Part shown: in pieces, positions 54,301 through 62,635 of the stretch
How the letters are laid out: every line of letters begins with the position of its first letter
Position numbering within the stretch: position 1 is the stretch's first letter
Assembly (NCBI GenBank): GCA_016187025.1
Contig: JACPKM010000001.1
Coordinates: forward strand, 248,001 to 312,000
Origin: Candidatus Daviesbacteria bacterium
GTDB lineage: Bacteria > Patescibacteria > Microgenomatia > Daviesbacterales > UBA10151
Direction: 5' to 3'
DNA: 64,000 bases
Translations under genes and position numbers: made by a program
Notes under the pieces: generated by a model
What the model was told of the DNA's origin: nothing
What the model saw: only the letters and a program-made list of their open reading frames with translations
Databases searched by the model: none

Positions 54301-54710
54301 AGATGGGTGGTCAAAGATTGGGAGAGATGGAAGTTTGGGCTCTTGAGGCATATGGTGCAGCCCATATCCTGCAAGAGATGTTGACTATTAAATCAGATGA
54401 TGTGGTAGGAAGAGCTAAGGCTTTTGAGGCCATAGTTAAGGGTATTGATATTCCTCAAGCTTTAATACCTGAATCATTTAAGGTTTTGGTAAAAGAACTA
54501 CAAGCATTAGGCTTGAATGTTGAGACTCTGGGGGCTAAAATTGTCCAAGCTCAAGTTGCAGAAGAAGAAACTCAAGCAGCAGAACAGGTAGCTCAGATGG
54601 AAAATATAATGCAAATGACTACATCAGCATCTGAGGGAGAAATTGAAGCTGAAGAAAGTCCATTTGAGTTAGTAGATGCAGGAGGAGCAGAAGAAAAGGA
54701 GGGAAGCTAA
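51345..54710 (+). CDS. rpoB: RNA polymerase beta subunit
   Basis: 1121 residues. Conserved blocks are all present, e.g. 'GTFIINGVERVIINQLVRSPG', 'VMGAGGITRDRASFSVRDIN' in the rifampicin region, 'GRIDPIRSPEGQNIGL', 'YEGLGYEDAIVISDRLL', 'KLAGRHGNKGVIS' and the C-terminal 'GGKAQMGGQRLGEMEVWALEA' (given only as anchors). It forms half of the catalytic cleft. The acidic C-terminal extension ('EGEIEAEESPFELVDAGGAE') is specific to this group. rpoC starts 5 nt later. Confidence 0.98.
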   Translation: MSIAADNIAIAPRKYWTKTTAPTPDINLIKLQLDSYSWFLHQGIIEVLNEITPVEDFTGKNWTLELGSISFGKPNYTPEQALNKGVTFDAPLKVETILTNKQTGKKYQQEVFMGDIPQMTEKGTFIINGVERVIINQLVRSPGVFFSATDDPITGRRLHSAEIRPYRGSWLEFSVSRTSVLTAKIDRRRKFAATTLLRALGFSSDEEIIAVFKDVDTAETKLIETTLAKDPTKTTDEALVEIFRKMRPGDPVVLDNAKTMLDGMFFNERRYNLTRVGRYKINKRLELDIPNTPESLILTKEDIITTLKYLIKLTNGEGKVDDIDHLANRRVRCAGELVQQNAFRIGVLRLERIIKERMSLAAVDQEVTPGGLINAKPVIAAVNEFFRSSQLSSILDQVNPLSEVDHLRRLSVMGAGGITRDRASFSVRDINHSQYGRIDPIRSPEGQNIGLVTYLALYARINEYGFLETPYRKVVLEKGKSRVTNDIIYLSADDEERFHITEAAVEVDEKGVIVSDRVPMRYMGNFFEGDAKDIELIDISPQQIFGISASIIPFLANDDANRALMGTQMQCQAVPLLIPQAPIVGTGMERVVADNMGRVVRAPEDGIVSSVDGKKLTLKTKKDEYKYEIKKFVHSPQGTCYSQRPVVAVGQKIKKGDLLIDGAATQNGELALGQNLTIAYMSYEGLGYEDAIVISDRLLREDLLTSIHIEEYEVDVVETKLGPEELTRDIPNVSEESLANLDDQGIIRIGAEVGPNDILVGKVQPKGETELTAEERLLRAIFGEKAKEVRDTSLRVPHGERGTVIGIQVLSRDEGDELDTGTLMRIKVKVAQLRKVTEGDKLAGRHGNKGVISRIVPIADMPHMEDGTPVDIIISPLSVLSRMNLGQLLETHWGFVGFKQGYKIAAPVFQKISEEALMDELKKAGLPTDGKIQLIDGRTGEKFDNTVVVGKNYILKLIHMVEEKIHARSTGPYSLVTQQPLGGKAQMGGQRLGEMEVWALEAYGAAHILQEMLTIKSDDVVGRAKAFEAIVKGIDIPQALIPESFKVLVKELQALGLNVETLGAKIVQAQVAEEETQAAEQVAQMENIMQMTTSASEGEIEAEESPFELVDAGGAEEKEGS

Positions 54711-54715
54711 AAAAC

Positions 54716-57700
54716 GTGAACGATTTACTGGATTTTGAATCATTAAGAATAACGATTGCCAGTCCTGAACAAATCAGGTCGTGGTCATTTGGTGAGGTGA
54801 CCAAACCAGAGACTATAAATTACAGGACTTTAAAAGCGGAAAAAGACGGTCTTTTTTCTGAAAATATCTTTGGTCCAACCAAAGATTATGAATGTTATTG
54901 TGGAAAGTATAAAAGAATCAGATATCGCGGAGTAATTTGTGATAAGTGTGGAGTTGAGGTTACTCAATCAAAGGTTAGAAGAGAAAGAATGGGTCATATT
55001 ACTTTGGCATCTCCTGTTGCGCATAGCTGGTTTGTTAAAGGTGCTCCTTCCAAGTTATCCCTTGTTTTGGATATTTCTCCAAAGAATTTGGAAAGCGTTG
55101 TTTATTTTGCTTCCTACTTGGTAACCAATATTGACCCAACTAAAAAGAATGCAAGCTTGGAAAGAGTAGACCAGGACCTACAAAAGAAATTAGAGGAGCA
55201 AAAGGCTCAGCTAGAAAAAGATATCAGGCTAAAAGAAGCAGAGTTTGAAACTCAGATTAAAGAGTTGAGAAAGAGTAAAGAGGGTGAGAAAGTAGAGTTA
55301 CAAATTCAGGAAATAGAGCTAAAGAAAAGACAAGAGATCCAAAAGATGAGAGATAACAATGTGGTAGAGCAAGGGCAGTTAGAGAATATTTATAAAGCAG
55401 TTGGGGATTTAACAAAAAGTGTTACTTCACACAAACTTTTATCAGAAGATGAGTTTTATAAATTAGAAGAATATGGTGTATCTGATTTTATGGAGGTTGG
55501 AATGGGGGCTGAGGCCATTTTAGAAGTGCTAAAAAAGATGGATCTTGATAAGCTTTCCGCCTCCTTACGGGAGGAAGTCAGAAAAACAACTGGTCAAAAA
55601 CATGTCAAAGCCACAAAAAGACTGCGAATTATTGAAGGCATGAGATCAGCTGGAATGGCACCAGAAAATATGGTAGTCCGAATATTACCTGTTCTTCCCC
55701 CAGACCTTCGTCCAATGGTTCAGCTGCCTGGAGGAAGGTTTGCAACATCTGATTTAAATGACTTATACAGAAGGGTAATCAACAGAAACAACAGGCTAAA
55801 CAGGCTTATTAATTTAGGCGCCCCGGAAATTATTTTAAGAAATGAAAAAAGAATGCTTCAGGAGGCAGTTGATGCATTGATTGATACCACTCAAAGATCA
55901 GCCAGGCGCGGTGCAGGCACTCATACTTTAAGATCATTATCGGATATGTTAAGAGGAAAACAAGGCCGCTTTAGGCAAAATCTACTGGGTAAAAGAGTGG
56001 ACTATTCAGGTAGATCAGTTATTGTGGTGGGTCCAAAGCTAAGACTTGATCAGGTTGGTTTACCAAAAGAGATGGCTTTGGAAATGTTTAAGCCATTTGT
56101 TTTGCGCGATATGATCGCAAGAGGTTTGGCATCAAACGTAAAGGGGGCAAAAAATGTTTTAGAAACACGTCCGTCAGAAGTTTGGGATATCTTAGAAGAA
56201 ATTATTAATGGGCATCCAATACTGATAAACCGCGCCCCTACTCTTCACAGGCTTGGTATCCAAGCCTTCTTCCCAGTATTAGTAGATGGCAATGCTATTA
56301 AGATTCACCCTTGTATCTGTGCTGGGTTTAATGCTGATTTTGATGGAGATCAGATGGCAATCCATGTGCCTTTATCAGAAAAAGCACAACAAGAAGCAAG
56401 AGATTTAATGACTGCCAAGGAAAACATTTTTGGTCCTGCTAACGCCCAACCTATTACAGTTCCAAACAGAGAAATGGCACTTGGTTGTTATTACCTAACT
56501 ACCTTAAAAGATTTAAGCAGTGAAAAAGAAGTTAAGATATTTACCGATGAAACAGAGGCAATTTTAGCATACCAAAAGGAAGTAATTGGTTTGCAGGAAA
56601 AAATTAAAGTAAGAATATTCTCTGAGATTTTGGAAACTTCAGTTGGGAGAATTTTATTCAATCAGATCTTACCTGAAGGGATGAGGTTTTTGAATGCACC
56701 AGTTAAGGGTGGAACTATAAGAGATATTATTTTGAAAGCAACAGAAACATTTAGTAGAGAAGAGGTGGTAGAGTTAATAGATAGTATCAAGTCGCTGGGT
56801 TTTTGGTCTGCAACACGGGCTGGAATTTCAATTGGTTTGTTTGATGCAAAGGTTGTTCCAGATAAACAGGAATACTTAGACAAAGCTGAAAAAGAGATAG
56901 AGGAAATCGAAAAAAATGTTGCAAAGGGACTTATAACTCCTCAGGAAAAATCCCAATTATCGCAAATGGTTTGGATTAGAGCAACTGAGGATTTAGCAAA
57001 TGCTACCTGGGATTATATGGGTCAAAGTAATCCCATTAGAATGATGGTTGAAGCAGGTGCCCGGGGGTCAAGAGATCAAGCAAAGCAGCTATCCGCTATG
57101 AGAGGACTTTCCACAGATCCTACAGGAAAAATCGTTGAGCTCCCTACAAAGTCAAATTACAGGCAAGGTTTATCTGTGTTTGAATACTTTACCTCGGCCA
57201 GAGGTGCAAGAAAAGGTGTTGCTGATAAAGCTCTAAAAACTGCAGATGCTGGGTATTTGACCAGAAGACTTGTTGATGTGGCGCACGATATGATTATTAG
57301 AACTGAAGATTGCGGAACCAAACAAGGATTAGAAATTATTATTGGGGGCAATCTTTCCTCTGCCAGGGAAAAACTTTTGGGCAGAAAAATTTTAGAAAAG
57401 GCAGTTGATCCAAAAACTAAAAAAGAACTTTTCAAAGCTGGTGAAATAGTGATTGAAGATCAGATTGAACAGCTGGTTAAAGCAGGGGTTGATAAGCTTA
57501 TGGTTAGGTCTCCGCTTACTTGTGAGAATAAGTTTGGAATCTGTGCCAATTGTTATGGATATGATTTGACTACCAGGAGACTGGTGCAAATTGGTACTCC
57601 TGTGGGTGTGGTTGCTGCTCAAGCTATTGGTGAACCTGGTACACAGCTAACAATGAGAACTTTCCATACTGGAGGTATTGTCGGGGTTGATATTACCCAA

Positions 57701-58399
57701 GGTTTGCCCCGTGTAGAAGAACTTTTTGAAGCCAGAACTCCTAAGATTATTGCTCCAATGTCTGAAATTGCAGGTAAGGTATCGGTGATTGAAGGAGACA
57801 TGGGGGTTAAGGTGGTAATAAGAACAACTCAAAAGCCACATGAGGAAAGAGAGTATCTAATACCAGCCACCTCTGAGCTTTTGGTCGAGGATGGGCAACT
57901 AATTCCTGCAGGAACTATTCTTGCCTCAGGTCACTTGGATGTAAAGGATGTATTAAGGGTTAAAGGCTTGACTGAGGCTCAAAAATATATTGTAAATGAA
58001 GTTAGAAAAGTTTATGAATCTCAGGGTGTACCAATTAACGAAAAGCACTTTGAGGTAATTGTGCGAAAAATGTCTGATAAGGTAAGAATTGAATCTCAAG
58101 GTGATACAAATCTTCTTCCTGGAGAAGTTGTGGATAAGATTAAATTCGAAGATGAGAATATGAGAGTTTTGGCAAGCGGTGGAGAGCCATCAACAGCAGA
58201 AGTGGTTATTTTGGGTATTACCAGAGCAAGCCTCCAAACAGAGAGCTTTTTGTCAGCTGCTTCCTTCCAGGAAACAACTACAGTATTATCTGATGCAGCT
58301 ATCCAGGGAAAGACGGATAGGTTGTTAGGCCTTAAGGAAAATGTTATAATTGGCCGACTTATACCGACTAGTCCTGATAGGGCTAAAATGGAGAGTTAA
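54716..58399 (+). CDS. rpoC: RNA polymerase beta' subunit
   Basis: 1227 residues from a GTG start. The N-terminal zinc ribbon ('CYCGKYKRIRYRGVICDKCG'), the catalytic 'NADFDGDQMAIHVPLS' with the three Asp that bind Mg2+, the bridge-helix region, a second zinc site ('CENKFGICANCYG') and the 'GEPGTQLTMRTFHTGGI' trigger-loop block are present. A charged coiled-coil insertion occupies about 155-225, with many Lys/Glu/Gln. No large lineage insertion elsewhere was noticed. Confidence 0.98.
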   Translation: MNDLLDFESLRITIASPEQIRSWSFGEVTKPETINYRTLKAEKDGLFSENIFGPTKDYECYCGKYKRIRYRGVICDKCGVEVTQSKVRRERMGHITLASPVAHSWFVKGAPSKLSLVLDISPKNLESVVYFASYLVTNIDPTKKNASLERVDQDLQKKLEEQKAQLEKDIRLKEAEFETQIKELRKSKEGEKVELQIQEIELKKRQEIQKMRDNNVVEQGQLENIYKAVGDLTKSVTSHKLLSEDEFYKLEEYGVSDFMEVGMGAEAILEVLKKMDLDKLSASLREEVRKTTGQKHVKATKRLRIIEGMRSAGMAPENMVVRILPVLPPDLRPMVQLPGGRFATSDLNDLYRRVINRNNRLNRLINLGAPEIILRNEKRMLQEAVDALIDTTQRSARRGAGTHTLRSLSDMLRGKQGRFRQNLLGKRVDYSGRSVIVVGPKLRLDQVGLPKEMALEMFKPFVLRDMIARGLASNVKGAKNVLETRPSEVWDILEEIINGHPILINRAPTLHRLGIQAFFPVLVDGNAIKIHPCICAGFNADFDGDQMAIHVPLSEKAQQEARDLMTAKENIFGPANAQPITVPNREMALGCYYLTTLKDLSSEKEVKIFTDETEAILAYQKEVIGLQEKIKVRIFSEILETSVGRILFNQILPEGMRFLNAPVKGGTIRDIILKATETFSREEVVELIDSIKSLGFWSATRAGISIGLFDAKVVPDKQEYLDKAEKEIEEIEKNVAKGLITPQEKSQLSQMVWIRATEDLANATWDYMGQSNPIRMMVEAGARGSRDQAKQLSAMRGLSTDPTGKIVELPTKSNYRQGLSVFEYFTSARGARKGVADKALKTADAGYLTRRLVDVAHDMIIRTEDCGTKQGLEIIIGGNLSSAREKLLGRKILEKAVDPKTKKELFKAGEIVIEDQIEQLVKAGVDKLMVRSPLTCENKFGICANCYGYDLTTRRLVQIGTPVGVVAAQAIGEPGTQLTMRTFHTGGIVGVDITQGLPRVEELFEARTPKIIAPMSEIAGKVSVIEGDMGVKVVIRTTQKPHEEREYLIPATSELLVEDGQLIPAGTILASGHLDVKDVLRVKGLTEAQKYIVNEVRKVYESQGVPINEKHFEVIVRKMSDKVRIESQGDTNLLPGEVVDKIKFEDENMRVLASGGEPSTAEVVILGITRASLQTESFLSAASFQETTTVLSDAAIQGKTDRLLGLKENVIIGRLIPTSPDRAKMES

Positions 58400-58405
58400 A
58401 AAACA

Positions 58406-58852
58406 ATGCCTACAATCAATCAATTAGTTAGAAAGCCAAGAAAAAAAGTAGCAAAAAAAGTTAAAGCAACAGTTTTGCGGCGTAACTTTAACGCTAAAGA
58501 TAGAAAATACTCAACAACTTTTAACCCACAAAAGCGAGGAGTGGTAACTTTAGTCAAAACCATGACTCCTAAAAAACCAAATTCAGCACTACGAAAGGTG
58601 GCAAGAGTGAGATTATCTAATAGAACAGAGGTCACAGCCTATATCCAAGGTGAAGGTCATAACTTAGCAGAGCATGGAATCGTGATGGTTAGAGGTGGAA
58701 GAGTGAGAGACTTACCAGGTGTGAAATATCATTTAATTAGAGGAAAATATGACCTAGAAGGCGTGCAAAAGAGAAATCAAAGCAGGTCCATTTACGGAAC
58801 CAAAAAAGGAGGAGGAGGAGCTGTTAAAAAGTCAGCACCAGCACCTAGTTAA
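58406..58852 (+). CDS. rpsL: 30S ribosomal protein S12
   Basis: 148 residues, about 20 longer than E. coli S12 owing to a tail 'GGGGAVKKSAPAPS'. The streptomycin-region block 'TPKKPNSALRKVARVRLSN' and 'GHNLAEHGIVMVRGGRVRDLPGVKYH' (anchors) are intact. It sits at the decoding centre. Follows rpoC by 6 nt, beginning the str-type gene set. Confidence 0.97.
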   Translation: MPTINQLVRKPRKKVAKKVKATVLRRNFNAKDRKYSTTFNPQKRGVVTLVKTMTPKKPNSALRKVARVRLSNRTEVTAYIQGEGHNLAEHGIVMVRGGRVRDLPGVKYHLIRGKYDLEGVQKRNQSRSIYGTKKGGGGAVKKSAPAPS

Positions 58853-58855
58853 AAT

Positions 58856-59332
58856 ATGCGTGGTAAAAGAGTGGAAAAGAAAATATTACAGCCAGATCCA
58901 ATTTTTGGGTCAAGGCTGCTACACCGGTTTATCAATAAAATTATGTATGATGGCAAAAAATCAATTGCCCAAAACTTGGTTTATAAAGCTTTAGAGGAAA
59001 TAAAAGAACAAACCAAACAAGATCCACTTAGTGTTTTCGAAAGAGCCATTCAAAATATCTCTCCTAGAATGGAGGTCCGTCCAAGAAGAGTGGGAGGGGC
59101 TTCCTACCAGGTGCCTGTTGAGGTAAGAGGAGATAGGAAAGAGGCCTTGGCTATCAGATGGTTGGTGACCTCAGCCAGAGCCAGGTTAAATTCTCAATAC
59201 CACAGCTTTTCTCAAAAACTGGCTGCAGAGATTATGGATGCTGCAAATAATGCTGGTGGTGCGGTGAAGAAAAAAGAAGACGTTCAAAAAGTTGCATCTG
59301 CCAATAGGGCGTTTTCCCACTTTCGTTGGTAA
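58856..59332 (+). CDS. rpsG: 30S ribosomal protein S7
   Basis: 158 residues. 'FINKIMYDGKKSIAQNLVYKAL', 'VRPRRVGGASYQVPVEVRGD' and the C-terminal 'SANRAFSHFRW' match S7, which nucleates the head of the small subunit. A short, imperfect copy of its last codons lies at 59392-59418. Confidence 0.97.
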   Translation: MRGKRVEKKILQPDPIFGSRLLHRFINKIMYDGKKSIAQNLVYKALEEIKEQTKQDPLSVFERAIQNISPRMEVRPRRVGGASYQVPVEVRGDRKEALAIRWLVTSARARLNSQYHSFSQKLAAEIMDAANNAGGAVKKKEDVQKVASANRAFSHFRW

Positions 59333-59391
59333 CGAAATGTGGTTTGCCGCCCTGCGATAGTTCCCCCGCTACGAGGGGTAGTTCTATCTAA

Positions 59392-59418
59392 TGGGCCTTT
59401 GCCCACTTCCGCTAGTAA
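59392..59418 (+). repeat. Imperfect duplicate of the rpsG 3' end
   Basis: 27 bp matching 59306-59332 at 21 positions, including the TAA. Upstream similarity (AGTT-ATCT-AAT anchors) suggests the duplicated block was about 40 bp. The intervening DNA contains CCCC/GGGG and other short inverted repeats, so it may also act as a weak terminator region. Confidence 0.4.
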
Positions 59419-59424
59419 ATTTCC

Positions 59425-59433
59425 TGATATAAT
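59425..59433 (+). promoter_or_regulatory. Extended -10 box before the HAD relic
   Basis: TGA-TATAAT, 6 nt before GTG 59440. It may still drive the tsaC gene, whose ATG is at 59496. Confidence 0.45.
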
Positions 59434-59439
59434 CTTTTT

Positions 59440-59481
59440 GTGATTAAAGTAGTTTTGTTTGACATTGATGGGGTAGTGTAA
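59440..59481 (+). pseudogene. Relic of a HAD-superfamily hydrolase start
   Basis: A GTG opens 'VIKVVLFDIDGVV' and hits TAA. This is the textbook HAD motif I (hhhhDxDGxx), where the first Asp is the nucleophile. Nothing of the rest of the protein follows, since tsaC begins 14 nt later. A HAD gene was probably removed by a deletion that kept its promoter and first 13 codons. Confidence 0.5.
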
Positions 59482-59495
59482 GTCAATGAAAGGCT

Positions 59496-60098
59496 ATGAT
59501 CTATAAGCTCTCAGATTTGACTAAAGAAAAAATTGAGATAATTGGAAATTACCTAAAAGAAGGAAAAATAGGGGTAATTCCTACAGATACTATATATGGA
59601 ATTGTGGGAGCTGCATTTTTACAAGAAACTGTAGAAAGAATTTATGAGTTAAGAAAAAGGTCAAAAGATAAGCCAATGATTATTCTAATATCATCTCTGG
59701 ATGATTTAAAAAAGTTTGAAATTGTCCTCACTAAAAAGCAGAAAGAGTTTTTAGCAAAAAACTGGCCAAATCCTTTGAGTGTGGTTTTAGAATGTAAAAA
59801 TGAAAAATATAAATATCTGCACAGAGGTAAAGATAGCCTGGCTTTTAGAGTGCCAAAAGATAAATTTTTACAACAAATTTTAAATATCAGTGGTTCACTA
59901 GTTGCCCCAAGTGCAAATTTTGAAGGAGAAAAGCCTTCTGAAACCATCGCTGATGCTAAAAACTACTTTGGACAAAACGTCGGTTTATATATTGATAAAG
60001 GTAAAATTACCTCTTCCTCATCCACATTAGTAATGGTTTTAGAAGATGGAGCTGTAAAAATATTGAGAGAAGGGGCGTTTAAAGGGTTTGCGAGTTGA
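59496..60098 (+). CDS. tsaC: Threonylcarbamoyl-AMP synthase (TsaC/Sua5/YwlC family)
   Basis: 200 residues. YrdC-fold motifs 'GVIPTDTIYGIVG', 'KRSKDKPMIILI' (KRxxxKP ATP/threonine site), 'FRVPKDKFL' and 'SLVAPSANFEGEKPS' are present. It makes the activated intermediate for t6A37 of ANN-decoding tRNAs. GAAAGG precedes the ATG. It is a foreign-looking insert in the usual rpsG-fusA order. Confidence 0.9.
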   Translation: MIYKLSDLTKEKIEIIGNYLKEGKIGVIPTDTIYGIVGAAFLQETVERIYELRKRSKDKPMIILISSLDDLKKFEIVLTKKQKEFLAKNWPNPLSVVLECKNEKYKYLHRGKDSLAFRVPKDKFLQQILNISGSLVAPSANFEGEKPSETIADAKNYFGQNVGLYIDKGKITSSSSTLVMVLEDGAVKILREGAFKGFAS

Positions 60099-60131
60099 CT
60101 TTTAGCCAAATTGATCTTATTATTTACAATT

Positions 60132-60158
60132 AGCCTCCGGATTCGAGGAGGTTTTTTT
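60132..60158 (+). terminator. Rho-independent terminator after tsaC
   Basis: CCTCC (60134-60138) pairs with GGAGG (60147-60151), extended by A-T and G-U pairs, followed by seven T residues. It lies 5 nt before the Gre-like ATG, so that gene is either expressed by read-through or from a promoter overlapping this region. Confidence 0.7.
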
Positions 60159-60163
60159 AATCT

Positions 60164-60397
60164 ATGATGATTACTACGGTAAAGGAAGAAAAGTTAAAAA
60201 TGTGGAGAGCCAATTTAAAACAGCTTGAAGAAGAGCTGAATCAAATAATGACCAAAAAAGGAGAAGCTGCAAGAGAAGGAGATTTGAGAGAAAACGCTGC
60301 ATATCAAATGGCAGTTGAAGATGCTGAGACGTGGAGAGTAAGGATTGAGGAAATTAAAAAGATTATTGAGAATCTAGAAAAGGAGAAACAAAAATAA
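60164..60397 (+). CDS. Gre N-terminal coiled-coil-only protein
   Basis: 77 residues; ATG 60167 is equally possible. It matches only the N-terminal antiparallel coiled coil of GreA/GreB: 'LKQLEEELNQIMTKKGEAAREGDLRENAAYQMAVED' anchors with the acidic tip 'EGDLRENAAY'. GreA uses the Asp/Glu at this tip, inserted through the secondary channel, to stimulate RNA cleavage by stalled polymerase. The C-terminal FKBP-like domain that holds Gre on RNAP is missing. The stop overlaps the fusA ATG by one base. Confidence 0.7.
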   Translation: MMITTVKEEKLKMWRANLKQLEEELNQIMTKKGEAAREGDLRENAAYQMAVEDAETWRVRIEEIKKIIENLEKEKQK

Positions 60398-62544
60398 TGG
60401 CTGCTATCACTAAAACAACCAATCGTAATTTTCCTCTAGACCGGATCCGCAACATGGGAATCATCGCTCATATTGATGCAGGGAAAACTACCACCACAGA
60501 ACGCATTCTTTTTTATACGGGGAGAACTTACAAAATTGGTGATATTGACGAAGGAAATACGGTTACAGATTGGATGGAGCAAGAAAGAGAAAGGGGTATT
60601 ACTATTGTCTCTGCTGCCATCACCACCTTTTGGACTCCAAAGGAAGGTCCATACAAGGATCAAGAAACCAGGATTAACTTAATTGATACTCCAGGACATG
60701 TTGATTTTACAGCTGAGGTTGAAAGGTCTTTGCGTGTTTTGGATGGAGGAGTAATAGTTTTAGATTCATCCTCAGGTGTTCAATCGCAAACTGAAACTGT
60801 GTGGAGACAAGCAAATAAGTATAAAGTTCCTTTGGTAGCATTTGCAAATAAAATGGATGTTTTGGGAGCAGACTTTTTTGGAACAATTCAATCTGCAAGA
60901 GACAGACTAGGAGCAAATGCAATTGCCCTAAATATTCCAATCGGGAAAGAAAATGACTTTAAGGGAGTCGTGGATTTACTTGGCCAAAAAGCGCTGATTT
61001 GGGAAGATGATGGGACTGGTGCAAAGTTTAATACTGTTGATATTCCGCAAGATTTGGTTGAAGAGGCCAAAACTCACCGCGAGAAATTAGTTGAAGAAAT
61101 TGCAGGAACCGATGATGCTTTAATGGAGAAATACCTAAATAGCGAAGATATCTCAGTAGAGGAGTTGAAAAAAGCACTCCGCCAAGCAGTGATTGATAAT
61201 AAAATAGTTCCAGTACTGGCAGGTTCATCTTTAAGAAATAAAGGAGTGCAACCAATGCTTGATGCGGTTGTAGAATACCTTCCATCACCTCAAGATATTG
61301 GTTCTGTTTTTGGACAAGATACAGACGATTTAGAACAGCAATTAGAAAGAAAAGCTGACCCATCTGCTCCGCTGTCTGCGCTGGCTTTTAAAGTCCAAGT
61401 AGATCCACACGTAGGAAAGCTGACCTATCTTAGAATTTATTCCGGAACTCTAAAAGGTGGAACGTATATTTATAATCCCACCAAAAGAACAAAAGAAAGA
61501 GTTGGAAGACTTCTATTAATGCATGCAAATGATAGAGAAGAGATTGATGAGGCCTATGCAGGAGAAATAGTAGCAGCAGTTGGACTCAAAGATACAATTA
61601 CCGGAGATACCCTTTGTGATGAGGATTCCCCAATTGTACTGGAAAATATTTCCTTTCCTGATCCAGTGATATCTTTGGCAATCGAACCTAAAACCAAATC
61701 AGACCAAGAAAAGCTTGGACTAGCTCTACAAAGACTGTCTGAAGAAGATCCAACATTTAGGGTAAAATCAGACCCAGAGACAAATCAAACCATTATTGCT
61801 GGTATGGGTGAGCTGCAACTTGAGGTTTTAGTTGACCGGATGAAAAGAGAGTTTAAGGTTGAGGCAAATGTTGGTCAACCGCAAGTTGCATATAAAGAGA
61901 CCATCAGGCAAACTGCTCAAGGCGAAGGGAAATACATTCGTCAAACCGGTGGTCGCGGACAATACGGGCACTGTCTGCTCCGAATTGAACCTTTACCTCG
62001 CGGAACTGGCCGCGAGTTTGTCTCAGAAATTGTCGGTGGAGCAATTCCCCGGGAATTTATCCCACCAATTGAAAAAGGTGTTATCGAAAAAGAAGATACC
62101 GGAATTTTGGCTGGATACCCAGTAACTGATATTCGGGTAGTTGTTTATGATGGTTCATTCCACGATGTAGATTCCTCAGAGGTAGCTTTTAAAATTGCTG
62201 CTTCCTTAGGTCTTTCTGAGGCTGCGAAAAGAGCGGATATGGTTCTACTTGAGCCTATCATGAAAGTGGAGGTTACCACTCCTGATGAGTTTTTAGGGGA
62301 TATTATTGGAGATTTATCTTCAAAAAGAGCGCAAATTCTTTCATCTGAGACAAAAGGAAATGCTAGAGTAGTTATTGCCTTGGTTCCTCTGGCAGAAATG
62401 CATGGATACGCAACAGCTATCAGAAGTATGTCTCAAGGAAGAGCAACCTATTATATGGAAGCAGATCATTATGAAGAAGTTCCATCAAATATTACTCAAA
62501 AAATTATCGAAACCTCAGGGTTCACCGGAAGAGTAGAGCACTAG
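60397..62544 (+). CDS. fusA: Elongation factor G
   Basis: 715 residues. GTPase motifs 'AHIDAGKTTTTERIL', 'RERGITI', 'DTPGHVDF' and 'NKMD', then domains II-V with 'RGQYGHCLLRIEP' and the C-terminal 'TPDEFLGDIIGDLSSKRAQI'. It drives translocation on the ribosome. AGGAGA precedes the ATG inside the Gre-like gene. Confidence 0.98.
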   Translation: MAAITKTTNRNFPLDRIRNMGIIAHIDAGKTTTTERILFYTGRTYKIGDIDEGNTVTDWMEQERERGITIVSAAITTFWTPKEGPYKDQETRINLIDTPGHVDFTAEVERSLRVLDGGVIVLDSSSGVQSQTETVWRQANKYKVPLVAFANKMDVLGADFFGTIQSARDRLGANAIALNIPIGKENDFKGVVDLLGQKALIWEDDGTGAKFNTVDIPQDLVEEAKTHREKLVEEIAGTDDALMEKYLNSEDISVEELKKALRQAVIDNKIVPVLAGSSLRNKGVQPMLDAVVEYLPSPQDIGSVFGQDTDDLEQQLERKADPSAPLSALAFKVQVDPHVGKLTYLRIYSGTLKGGTYIYNPTKRTKERVGRLLLMHANDREEIDEAYAGEIVAAVGLKDTITGDTLCDEDSPIVLENISFPDPVISLAIEPKTKSDQEKLGLALQRLSEEDPTFRVKSDPETNQTIIAGMGELQLEVLVDRMKREFKVEANVGQPQVAYKETIRQTAQGEGKYIRQTGGRGQYGHCLLRIEPLPRGTGREFVSEIVGGAIPREFIPPIEKGVIEKEDTGILAGYPVTDIRVVVYDGSFHDVDSSEVAFKIAASLGLSEAAKRADMVLLEPIMKVEVTTPDEFLGDIIGDLSSKRAQILSSETKGNARVVIALVPLAEMHGYATAIRSMSQGRATYYMEADHYEEVPSNITQKIIETSGFTGRVEH

Positions 62545-62559
62545 TTTCTAATTTCCCTA

Positions 62560-62613
62560 TTGCATTTTTGGGACAGCTATTGTATATTCTTTTTACCAGC
62601 TTTGGGAAGCTGG
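62560..62613 (+). promoter_or_regulatory. tuf promoter and 5' hairpin
   Basis: TTGCAT (62560-62565), 17 nt, TATATT (62583-62588). CCAGCTT-TGGG-AAGCTGG (62596-62613) would form at the very 5' end of the mRNA and could stabilise it; it may equally end fusA transcription weakly (ATTTTAA follows). Confidence 0.5.
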
Positions 62614-62635
62614 ATTTTAATAGCTTGTAATTATT

